Both the position numbers and the translations under genes were made by a program. Shown one piece after another: positions 53,810-60,806 of a DNA stretch of 64,000 nt. How positions within the stretch are numbered: position 1 is the first letter of the stretch; every line of letters starts with the position of its first letter. The DNA comes from Bacteroidales bacterium UBA5287 (GTDB taxonomy: Bacteria; Bacteroidota; Bacteroidia; Bacteroidales; Dysgonomonadaceae): positions 45,674 through 109,673 of the forward strand of contig DHSL01000062.1 of assembly GCA_002411345.1 (NCBI GenBank). The letters are read 5' to 3'. The notes beneath the pieces were generated by a model that ran no database searches, was not told where the DNA came from, and saw only the letters and a program-made list of their open reading frames with translations.

Positions 53810-54289
53810 TTAAATATTTGAGTTAAGAATTTCTTCTCCTACAATTTCGGCAGCTATTGCTACACAACGATTACAAGGGCGCAAGACTTGATATTTGGTA
53901 TTTCGTTCTGAAAGAATTGTATCGTTGGGTTGTTTTTTAGTTTTTAATAAATCGTCACAAATATAGGAACCCATTTCATTCTGAAACTCCTTGGCTGTGC
54001 GTTGTACCGCAGCATAATTTGTTGTCTTTGCTTTTTTATCGTTTACATCTGTAGCGGGATAATGTAAACCAAGCACCATAAACATTCCGCTGACTGCGCC
54101 ACACACTTCACGTAGTCTGCCCATACCTCCTCCAAACGAAGAAGCTATTTTTGCAGCAGTCTCACTATCGAGGTTATATAAATCGGAATAAGCCATAAAA
54201 ACGGATTGAGAACAATTATATCCATTCTCAAAAAAATCAAGTGCTTGTTGAACTCGCTCTTTTATCAATTTATCCTGTTGATGAGTCAT
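53810..54289 (-). CDS. C_GCAxxG_C_C family redox protein
   Basis: A 159-residue protein of the C_GCAxxG_C_C family (TIGR01909-like). Conserved features: NGYNCSQSVFMAYSD, SSFGGGMGRLREVCGAVSG and, near the end, YICDDLL and RPCNRCVAIAAEIVGE. The spaced cysteines probably bind a metal or cluster; some relatives occur with selenium or redox genes. The start at ATG 54289 (MTHQQDKLIKERV) is set by the promoter box TAACTTTG at 54317-54324, which overlaps the in-frame ATG at 54319. Confidence 0.88.
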   Translation of the reverse strand: MTHQQDKLIKERVQQALDFFENGYNCSQSVFMAYSDLYNLDSETAAKIASSFGGGMGRLREVCGAVSGMFMVLGLHYPATDVNDKKAKTTNYAAVQRTAKEFQNEMGSYICDDLLKTKKQPNDTILSERNTKYQVLRPCNRCVAIAAEIVGEEILNSNI

Positions 54290-54316
54290 TACTGTTGGTT
54301 TCAATATTTGATTAGG

Positions 54317-54324
54317 CAAAGTTA
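54317..54324 (-). promoter_or_regulatory. Promoter -7 box of the C_GCAxxG_C_C gene
   Basis: The minus strand reads TAACTTTG, an exact TAnnTTTG box, about 28 bases before the chosen start. Confidence 0.55.
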
Positions 54325-54388
54325 TATTATTTTGAACATTTGCCCAAATACGTTATTTCTGTTGTTGATTATGATAATGATATAAAAA

Positions 54389-54418
54389 TGAGAGGGAATC
54401 ACCAAGTGACCCCCTCTT
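54389..54418 (-). terminator. Hairpin after the DUF3987 remnant
   Basis: On the minus strand AGAGGGG, GTCACTTGGTGAT as inner stem-loop, then CCCTCTC and CATTTTTATA. It lies about 48 bases past the end of the remnant. Confidence 0.6.
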
Positions 54419-54465
54419 GAGATAATTTTAACAGAAATTACTTACTGTTGTTTATAGTACGAATT

Positions 54466-54765
54466 CTATATCGGTCTATTTAAAATTTCATTCTTAACAA
54501 AATCTGTAACATATTTTTCGGCTGTTTTTGGAATTATACCACATCTTTTTGCTACCTCCAGATAGGTTTGCCTATTAAATTGATTGGGTAACGCATCTAA
54601 AAACTGATGCTTGATGTTTTTATAATTGACAATTTTATGATTGAGCGGCATACCGTTAAAAACTTTTGATGTATGTATGAAAAGAACATCGGATATTTCC
54701 TATACCGTTTGAAAATCTTGATCAGAACAATAGAAAAATGAGCTAAAAGAGTCTGTTTCCATCAT
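54466..54765 (-). pseudogene. C-terminal remnant of a DUF3987 (mobile-element primase-like) gene
   Basis: Read from 54765 the minus strand gives MMETDSFSSFFYCSDQDFQT, V, TAG (54702-54700), EISDVLFIHTSKVFNGM, then the uninterrupted tail HQFLDALPNQFNRQTYLEVA, KRCGIIPKTAEKYVTDFV, ending NRPI. From memory of the family, the C-terminus of DUF3987 proteins reads DFQ-A...VLL-HT-KVF..., then F--LP--F-R--Y---A---GI---TAE-YI--F. DUF3987 genes sit on Bacteroidota conjugative and other mobile elements. Only about 100 codons remain, with an internal TAG, so this is dead debris. Sequence upstream (54766-54935) gives no further similarity I can see. Confidence 0.65.
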
Positions 54766-55274
54766 TCGCAAAGTTGATAAAATCATTATTTATTAATGAT
54801 CTTTTAAAATCACGAATCTTGTCACTTCTGGTTGCCAAATATTTATATGTAAAAGAAAGTTTATTATAATTATTGATTTTTGAATTACTGATTTTAGATG
54901 TATATAACAACATTATTAACGTGATCTTCAATTTAAATTATTAAAATATCTGTACTGGAATCATGGTATAGCATTTATCTTATCAATCCTTTTAACAAAC
55001 GAACAGCTTAAACACACAAAAAAACTTAACGTTCAAAGCACTTTCAGATATTTTAGTTAAAAAGCCGGTTGTAATCTTACGTTTCCTACAAATCCTACAT
55101 ATTCCACATGGGGGGCATATTTGGAGGGGATTGAGGGGAAGTTAGAGATATAAAGGATTGGGGATGGATTGCAGATGAGACATGAAAGATCCAGAGGTTT
55201 GAAGAATATGGAATTAACATTTTCAATCCAAACAATTACAAGTGCTGATTGTTATTTTCAAAAGAAAAAAGAAT
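54766..55274. other. Gene-free stretch with CCTAC/G-tract repeat block
   Basis: A/T-rich and without a convincing gene on either strand. At 55078-55131 it holds a block like the one at 41860-41940: ACGTTTCCTACAAATCCTAC, then CATGGGGGGCATATTTGG and AGGGGATTGAGGGG. Confidence 0.65.
55078..55131. repeat. CCTAC/G-tract repeat block, diverged copy
   Basis: Same order of parts as at 41860-41940 (GTTTCCTAC and AAATCCTAC units, then G6 and two G4 runs), but the units are fewer and changed. Confidence 0.75.
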
Positions 55275-55409
55275 ATGGGAAAAACAGCTTGCAAAGATAA
55301 AAGCGTGACAGATACGGATGAACAGAAATTTGAGTGTAAGAAATGTGGGACAAAAGTAAAAAAAGAAAAACAGGTTTGCAAACCACGGAAAATAAAAAAG
55401 GCTGATTAA
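55275..55409 (+). CDS. 44-residue Cys- and Lys-rich protein (mini zinc ribbon)
   Basis: An open frame of 44 codons from ATG 55275. It has Cys6, a CxxC pair (FECKKCGTK, Cys21 and Cys24) and Cys35 (QVCKPRKIKKAD). The pattern CxxC...C with very basic flanks resembles a small zinc-binding knuckle. Short proteins of this look occur in Bacteroidota, from memory. The strong hairpin at 55397-55422 overlaps the stop codon, as expected for a small monocistronic gene, and AAGAAAAAAGA precedes the ATG. It lies just beyond the repeat block, so its promoter is not obvious. Moderately sure it is real. Confidence 0.6.
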   Translation: MGKTACKDKSVTDTDEQKFECKKCGTKVKKEKQVCKPRKIKKAD

Positions 55410-55422
55410 TACCAGCCTTTTT
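55397..55422. terminator. Bidirectional terminator between the 44-residue gene and the SGNH hydrolase
   Basis: AAAGGCTG, an 8-base loop, CAGCCTTT, then TTG. A-run before and T-run after make it work in both directions for two convergent genes. Confidence 0.8.
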
Positions 55423-55426
55423 GTTA

Positions 55427-56134
55427 TTATTTAAACCCTTTCCACATGAGCAATGCTCGGGCAATAGCCTGGTCAACAATAGGCTGCATAATTACATATC
55501 CGTCTTTATTTGGATGTACTCCATCACCAGAGAGATTTTGTGGTAATCCATTACGTTCGTCTGCCAAAGCAGAATGATAATCACAATAAACTGCTCCGTG
55601 CGTGTTGGCATATTCCTTGATGCGTTTGTTGAGTTCAATCACTTTTCCTGCAGGTTCTTTTCCCGGACTCCATGGGAAATCATAAGCAGGAAGTACAGAG
55701 CAGAGCACTACCTGAATGCCATGTGCCTGAGCCAATTCGGTCATGGATTGAATATTATCTTCGATCATTTCAAGTGTTGAAGGACCAGTATTGCCTGCTA
55801 TATCGTTTATTCCGGCAAGTATAACTACAACTTTGGGATAAAGGTTTATAACATCCTGACGAAAACGCAGAAGCATTTGAGGTGTTGTTTGTCCGCCAAT
55901 CCCTCTGTTAATATACTGTTTTTCAGGCGCAAAGAACTCAGGAACTGTTTTTATCCACCCTTCTGTAATGGAATTACCCATAAATACTACGCGCTGATCG
56001 CAAGTTCTGGCTGCGCCTAATTTAGCATTGCTTTCTCTGAAACGATTTAGGTTTGCCCAATCTTGAGCATCTATTTCAAAACTAAATCCTAGCATTAAAA
56101 TACTTAATAGTAGAATTGATTTAAGTTTGTTCAT
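55427..56134 (-). CDS. Secreted SGNH/GDSL hydrolase
   Basis: A 235-residue protein with a signal peptide (cleavage near GFSFEIDAQ, residue 24). SGNH blocks are complete: block I VVFMGNSITEG with the catalytic Ser, block II NRGIGGQTT with Gly, block III ILAGINDIAGN with Asn, and block V DGVHPNKDGY with Asp and His. Members hydrolyse esters, often acetyl groups on sugars or lipid acyl groups. It should act in the periplasm or outside. The substrate is not evident from the neighbours. Confidence 0.92.
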   Translation of the reverse strand: MNKLKSILLLSILMLGFSFEIDAQDWANLNRFRESNAKLGAARTCDQRVVFMGNSITEGWIKTVPEFFAPEKQYINRGIGGQTTPQMLLRFRQDVINLYPKVVVILAGINDIAGNTGPSTLEMIEDNIQSMTELAQAHGIQVVLCSVLPAYDFPWSPGKEPAGKVIELNKRIKEYANTHGAVYCDYHSALADERNGLPQNLSGDGVHPNKDGYVIMQPIVDQAIARALLMWKGFK

Positions 56135-56217
56135 TGTTGAAAATATTTATTTATAAGATTAATATATTGCTTGTTTTATTATAAACAGTCATGTTCTTAT
56201 TCCAAAACATGAGATTA

Positions 56218-57153
56218 TTATTGTTCAGGAACCTCGTTATCATGTTTACACCTATCAATATTTATATCATTCAAAGATGCAGGATCTCCTTTAGGCTCTA
56301 AATGCGTTATCACGTTTATAAGTTCATCACCAAACATGTTTTCAATTGTCTGTTCTACCTGCTCAGCCAAATCATGACCTTTTTTTATTGACCATTCGTC
56401 TGGTACAAGCAGATGAAAAGAAATGAATTTGCGTTGTCCCGCTTGACGCGACATAAATGAATGATATTCAATGCTATTATTTTTTAGACTATCTAAATAA
56501 TCAGTAATTTTTTTAATCTCATTAACGGGTATAGCTGCGTCCATTAGTCCATTGGCAGATCTGTTAATAAGGTGAAATCCAGTTATAACGATATTAACTG
56601 CCACAAAGATTGCAATAATGGGATCTAAAATTAACCAACCTGTTAATTTTACTAATGCAACACCAATAATTACACCAACCGTTGTCCATACATCCGTCAT
56701 TAAATGTCTACCATCAGCTTCCAACAATAACGATCTGTTTTTCTTTCCGTTGCGAATAAGAATGAGTCCGACTGCAAGATTCACTGAAGATGCAATTACA
56801 GAGAAAAGCAAACCAACACCCACATTCTCGAGTTGCGTTGGATTGATAAGCTTTGGTACTGATGCCCAAATAATACTAAAGGCAGCAATCATAATGAGTC
56901 CACCTTCAATGGCACTGGAAAAGTATTCAGCCTTTGAGTGTCCAAATTCATGACCTTTGTCTGCCGGTTTTTCAGAGATATTCAGTATGACAAGTGCAAT
57001 TACAGCTGCAATTAGATTCACACAAGATTCTAATGCATCGGAAAACAAGCCCATTGAACCTGTTATATAATATGCATAAAATTTCAACAAGATAGTTGTC
57101 ACAGCAGCTGCTATAGACAAATAAATGAACTTTTTGAGTGAATTTGATTTCAT
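56218..57153 (-). CDS. Cation diffusion facilitator family transporter
   Basis: A 311-residue inner-membrane protein that exports divalent cations (Zn, Fe, Mn or Co) in exchange for protons. Six membrane segments are visible, with metal-site features SDALESCVNL in helix 2, KGHEFGHSKAEYFSS in the loop and ADGRHLMTDVWTT in helix 5. The cytoplasmic C-domain has SFHLLVPDEWSIKKGHDLAE and ITHLEPKGD. I start at ATG 57153 (MKSNSLKKF): an upstream ATG at 57174 lies inside the palindromic TATTTTTG promoter. The metal cannot be told. Confidence 0.92.
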   Translation of the reverse strand: MKSNSLKKFIYLSIAAAVTTILLKFYAYYITGSMGLFSDALESCVNLIAAVIALVILNISEKPADKGHEFGHSKAEYFSSAIEGGLIMIAAFSIIWASVPKLINPTQLENVGVGLLFSVIASSVNLAVGLILIRNGKKNRSLLLEADGRHLMTDVWTTVGVIIGVALVKLTGWLILDPIIAIFVAVNIVITGFHLINRSANGLMDAAIPVNEIKKITDYLDSLKNNSIEYHSFMSRQAGQRKFISFHLLVPDEWSIKKGHDLAEQVEQTIENMFGDELINVITHLEPKGDPASLNDINIDRCKHDNEVPEQ

Positions 57154-57162
57154 TTTGAATTT

Positions 57163-57180
57163 GTATTTTTGCAAAAATAC
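57163..57180. promoter_or_regulatory. 18-bp perfect palindrome forming the cation-transporter promoter
   Basis: GTATTTTTGCAAAAATAC is its own reverse complement and carries the box TATTTTTG on both strands. The minus-strand box (57179-57172) drives the cation-transporter gene. It abuts the stop codon of the aminotransferase gene (57181-57183). Confidence 0.65.
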
Positions 57181-58380
57181 TCAATTTTCGCAAACCTCGC
57201 GAATTGCTTCAGCTAAAATTGGGACACCTCGTTTAATTGTTTCCACATCGGTATTGCAAAAAGATACGCGCATGAAATCATTTCTGATTCCATCAGGATC
57301 AAAAGTTTTACCAGATACAAAAACTACTCCTTTATCAATTGCTATTTTAAGAATTTTGGTTGCATCACATCCATCGGGCAACTTTAACCAACTATAAAAG
57401 CCTCCTCTAGGTTTTTCGAATGTAACATATTCAGGTAGATGTTTTGTCAACATTTCAATCATTGCCAACCCTCTTTTTTTGTATTCTTCCCTAACCCGAG
57501 CAACATAATCATCAATATGCCCTTCTCTTATAAACTTGTCGGCAATCACTTGCGAAATGCTTGGAGAACAAGCGTCTATGGATTGTTTAATCAGTTCGCA
57601 TTTTCTGTAAATAGATTCCGGAACTAACATCCAACCTAATCTAAGTCCCGGTCCTAATATCTTAGAAAAAGAACCTGTATAACAAACATCGATACCTTGA
57701 GGGTCCATAGATTTGATCAGCTGCATTTTAGGCACATCTTCTTCATAAAAATACAGATCGCTGTAAACATCATCTTCAATAATAGGAATCTCTTGATCTT
57801 TGAGCAGTTCTATCATTTGCTGTTTAACTTCTTGAGAATAAATGATTCCTGCAGGATTATGAAAATTGGGCGAATAGTAAAGAAACTTTGGTTTTGGAGA
57901 AGTTGTTTCCAATCTCATCTTCAACTTATTAATATCCATCCCATCGCCATTTAGAGGAACAGTTATTAAATCAGCCTGATATGCACGAAAAGCTGATAGT
58001 GCACCAATGAAGCTGGGAGTTTCTACCAAAACTGTATCGTTAGGATCAAGAAATGCTTTTGCAAGAATATGAATTGCCTGCAGTGAACCGGTTGTTAAAA
58101 TCAATTTGTTTGTCTTTACAGGAAGCCCCTTCTTCCCCAACCAATCGGATAAAGATTCTAATAACGAAGGAAGACCTGTGGTTGGTCCATATTGCATTGC
58201 AACTTGTTTCTCGTTGTCTGTCAACGAATTGATAATATTATCAATTGTATCAAGTGGAAACAGTTCGTTACCGGGCATACCACCTGCAAAAGAAATCATA
58301 TTGACGGCTGTTGCCAGGCTCATCATATCGCGTATCTCTGAAGAACGAAGATTTGATACGCTGCTTGAAAATCTAGTCAT
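57181..58380 (-). CDS. PLP-dependent aminotransferase (2-aminoadipate/aromatic type, class I/II)
   Basis: A 399-residue fold-type I aminotransferase. Visible: TTGSLQAIHILAKAF, the Asn of YYSPNFHNPAG, Asp and Tyr of IIEDDVYSDLYF, the PLP lysine in YTGSFSKILGPGLRLGW, and the carboxylate-binding Arg near FMRVSFCN. The subfamily is that of LysN/2-aminoadipate transaminases and the MocR catalytic domain, which accept aromatic and aminoadipate substrates. As the last gene of the iorA-iorB-paaK-ACT series it would supply or consume the aromatic 2-oxo acids used by IorAB. Confidence 0.93.
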   Translation of the reverse strand: MTRFSSSVSNLRSSEIRDMMSLATAVNMISFAGGMPGNELFPLDTIDNIINSLTDNEKQVAMQYGPTTGLPSLLESLSDWLGKKGLPVKTNKLILTTGSLQAIHILAKAFLDPNDTVLVETPSFIGALSAFRAYQADLITVPLNGDGMDINKLKMRLETTSPKPKFLYYSPNFHNPAGIIYSQEVKQQMIELLKDQEIPIIEDDVYSDLYFYEEDVPKMQLIKSMDPQGIDVCYTGSFSKILGPGLRLGWMLVPESIYRKCELIKQSIDACSPSISQVIADKFIREGHIDDYVARVREEYKKRGLAMIEMLTKHLPEYVTFEKPRGGFYSWLKLPDGCDATKILKIAIDKGVVFVSGKTFDPDGIRNDFMRVSFCNTDVETIKRGVPILAEAIREVCEN

Positions 58381-58432
58381 TTGTATATTTTGAAATTATA
58401 ATCAAGAAATTAAATTTGAACTTATGATCTTT

Positions 58433-58858
58433 CTACAATTGATAAAGATCACACTTTAATAGCAGTTTCATCCGATTCTTTTGTAAAACTTCTGTTACCT
58501 GCTGCATATTTGCTGCACGAATTACAGCCAATGCTACATCGTTATTAGAAAAAGCATACATATAATCGATGTTTATCTTTTCATCTGTAAGAATTTCTAA
58601 GATGTGGTACAAAGATCCCGGTCTGTCTGGAATGCTTACACAGACTACATCTGTCAGTCCAATTGAAAATCCTGCTTTCTCAAGGGCTTTTTTTGCAAGC
58701 TCAGGACGACCTACCACCATGCGAACAATTCCATAATCGGCTGTTTCTGCTACACTTAAAGCGGTAATGTTTACATCATTCTCTGAAAGAATTCGGGTCA
58801 ATTCAGTTAAACGTCCCGATTTATCTTCGAGAAAAACAGAAAGTTGTTGAATATGCAT
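58433..58858 (-). CDS. Tandem ACT-domain protein
   Basis: A 141-residue protein made of two ACT domains and nothing else: HIQQLSVFLEDKSGRLTELT opens the first, VCVSIPDRPGSLYHILEILT the second. ACT domains bind amino acids and regulate linked enzymes. Stand-alone pairs like this often sit beside phenylacetate-CoA ligase and indolepyruvate oxidoreductase genes, as here (52 bases from paaK), so it probably senses an aromatic amino acid for that pathway. TACTTTTA, a near match to the promoter box, lies in the gap to paaK. Confidence 0.92.
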   Translation of the reverse strand: MHIQQLSVFLEDKSGRLTELTRILSENDVNITALSVAETADYGIVRMVVGRPELAKKALEKAGFSIGLTDVVCVSIPDRPGSLYHILEILTDEKINIDYMYAFSNNDVALAVIRAANMQQVTEVLQKNRMKLLLKCDLYQL

Positions 58859-58910
58859 AACTAATATTTTTTATCCGGATTACTAAATATAATTGTAAAA
58901 GTACTCTTTA

Positions 58911-60224
58911 TCAGCAATTTCTATAATCAATTATTCGTTTTGCTTTCCCTTCGGATCGCTCAATAGTATTGGGTTCAACCAGTCTAATTTTTGCACTGAT
59001 TCCCAATAAACTCTTAATGTTATGATCAATCTGTCTGCGAATGCCTTCAAGTTCACGAATACTGTCCGACCAGTTTTTCTCATCGATTTCTACCAGAATT
59101 TCCAGTATGTCCAAGTTGTTTTCTCGCCTGATAATCAACTGATAATGAGGCGTTGTTTCTGTCATATCCATCAGTACGGACTCTATTTGCGACGGGAATA
59201 CATTTACTCCACGAATAATCAACATATCATCGGTGCGACCAAAACATTTGTCCATTCTAACCAAAGTTCGTCCACAATCACATTTTTCTCTGTGCAGTCT
59301 GGTCAAATCTCGCGTACGATAGCGCAAAAGTGGCATTGCCATTTTACTTACTGTGGTAAAAACCAATTCTCCTTGCTGTCCATCGGGCAATACTTCTAAT
59401 GTTTCCGGATCAATGATCTCCGGGATAAAATGATCTTCAAACACATGATTACCACATTGACACTCGCATTCCATGGAGACTCCCGGTCCAATTACCTCAC
59501 TCAAACCATAAATATCATACGCTTTAATATTCAACAACTTTTCGATTTGATTTCGCAGTTCTTTTGTCCAAGGCTCTGCTCCAAACACTCCAATACGAAG
59601 TTTCACATCTTCAGGCGATATTCCCTCTTTTAAAATACTTTCTCCCAAATGAGCGGCATAAGATGGCGTACAGGCAAGTGCTGTTGCTTTGAAATCAGTC
59701 ATAAACTGAAGCTGTTTTTTTGTATTTCCGGTAGAAATAGGTATCACTGTGGCTCCAACCTTTTCAGCACCATAATGCAATCCCAATCCCCCGGTAAAAG
59801 GACCATATCCGTAAGCTATTTGTATGGTGTCACCACAATGGATTCCCGCCATTGTGAGACTACGAGCTACTACCTCGGCCCAGACATCAATATCCTGGTT
59901 TGTGTAACCAACAACAGTAGGCTTACCGGTTGTTCCACTTGATGCATGAATGCGCACTACTTCACTTTGTGGAACGGTAAACAATCCGAATGGATAGTTG
60001 TCTCGTAAATCGGTTTTTGTTGTAAAAGGAAGATGTTTTAATTGATCTACACTTTTTATATCTCCTGGCTCAATGCCTATCTCTTTTAATTTATTGCGAT
60101 AAAACGGTACATTATCATACATTCGCTTTACCATTCCTGTCAGCTGTTTACTTTGCAATTCAATCAGCTGTTGCCTGTCGGCACATTCTCTTTCAGGGTT
60201 CCAGATCTTTTTATTTTGATGCAT
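58911..60224 (-). CDS. paaK: Phenylacetate-CoA ligase
   Basis: An AMP-forming acyl-CoA ligase of 437 residues that joins phenylacetate or a related aryl acid to CoA. The ATP motif is IHASSGTTGKPTVVGYT, followed by YGYGPFTGGLGLHYGAE, KAYDIYGLSEVIGPGVS and, in the C-terminal lid, TDDMLIIRGVNVFPSQIE. A Cys-rich patch (MECECQCGNH, CDCGRTL) may bind zinc, as seen in relatives. Its start overlaps the end of iorB by 14 bases, so the two are translated together. With IorAB, which makes or uses aryl-acetyl-CoA, the ligase probably releases or activates the aryl acid. Confidence 0.94.
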   Translation of the reverse strand: MHQNKKIWNPERECADRQQLIELQSKQLTGMVKRMYDNVPFYRNKLKEIGIEPGDIKSVDQLKHLPFTTKTDLRDNYPFGLFTVPQSEVVRIHASSGTTGKPTVVGYTNQDIDVWAEVVARSLTMAGIHCGDTIQIAYGYGPFTGGLGLHYGAEKVGATVIPISTGNTKKQLQFMTDFKATALACTPSYAAHLGESILKEGISPEDVKLRIGVFGAEPWTKELRNQIEKLLNIKAYDIYGLSEVIGPGVSMECECQCGNHVFEDHFIPEIIDPETLEVLPDGQQGELVFTTVSKMAMPLLRYRTRDLTRLHREKCDCGRTLVRMDKCFGRTDDMLIIRGVNVFPSQIESVLMDMTETTPHYQLIIRRENNLDILEILVEIDEKNWSDSIRELEGIRRQIDHNIKSLLGISAKIRLVEPNTIERSEGKAKRIIDYRNC

Positions 60225-60786
60225 ATTCTTTTCCGAGTCTAAATGCTTTCAAATTCATCGTTATAATTGCTTCTCCTTTTTTTGCAAAAAACATTTCAAT
60301 GGCCTTTTCAAGTTCTGCAGTATCAATACCAAGATAAGGCGATGCTGCTCCCAACATGGCAATGTTAAATGTTTTTGGACTCCCTACCTCTTTGGCTATG
60401 GATTTTGCGTCAATCAAGCTACTTGATGCTGATTGTGAAATGACATTCAGCAGTCCGTTTACATCGGGATAGTTATTAATATTTTCGTAAGGTTCAGTTG
60501 ATGTCACAATAACTCCTTGGGGGGACAGAAATGGCAGATAGCGTAACGATTCCATCGGTTCAATAGAAAGAATTAGATCTGCTCTGCCTAAAGGAATCAA
60601 ATCGGAATATATTATTTCTGAAGAGATACGAAGATGTGATTCCACAGCTCCTCCTCGCTGACTCATTCCATGTACTTCGGCTTGTTTTACATTTAGTCCG
60701 ATATTCATTGCCGCCAAATCAATGATCGAAGCAATGGTAAGTATACCCTGACCACCTACACCGGCAATAATGATATTTTTTTGCAT
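60211..60786 (-). CDS. iorB: Indolepyruvate oxidoreductase subunit beta
   Basis: A 191-residue gamma-type subunit of the 2-oxoacid:ferredoxin oxidoreductase family. NIIIAGVGGQGILTIASII opens it, with EVHGMSQRGGAVESHLRI near residue 40, both diagnostic of IorB. It pairs with IorA to convert aryl pyruvates to aryl-acetyl-CoA with reduction of ferredoxin, or the reverse. It starts 20 bases after the iorA stop and overlaps paaK at its end. Confidence 0.94.
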   Translation of the reverse strand: MQKNIIIAGVGGQGILTIASIIDLAAMNIGLNVKQAEVHGMSQRGGAVESHLRISSEIIYSDLIPLGRADLILSIEPMESLRYLPFLSPQGVIVTSTEPYENINNYPDVNGLLNVISQSASSSLIDAKSIAKEVGSPKTFNIAMLGAASPYLGIDTAELEKAIEMFFAKKGEAIITMNLKAFRLGKEYASK

Positions 60787-60806
60787 TTTTATTTAGATTA
60801 ATAGTA

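Noticed and set aside
54743..54931. 62-codon open frame on the minus strand next to the DUF3987 remnant
   Set aside because: No recognisable sequence, in a different frame from the remnant, and low-complexity Asn/Lys composition.
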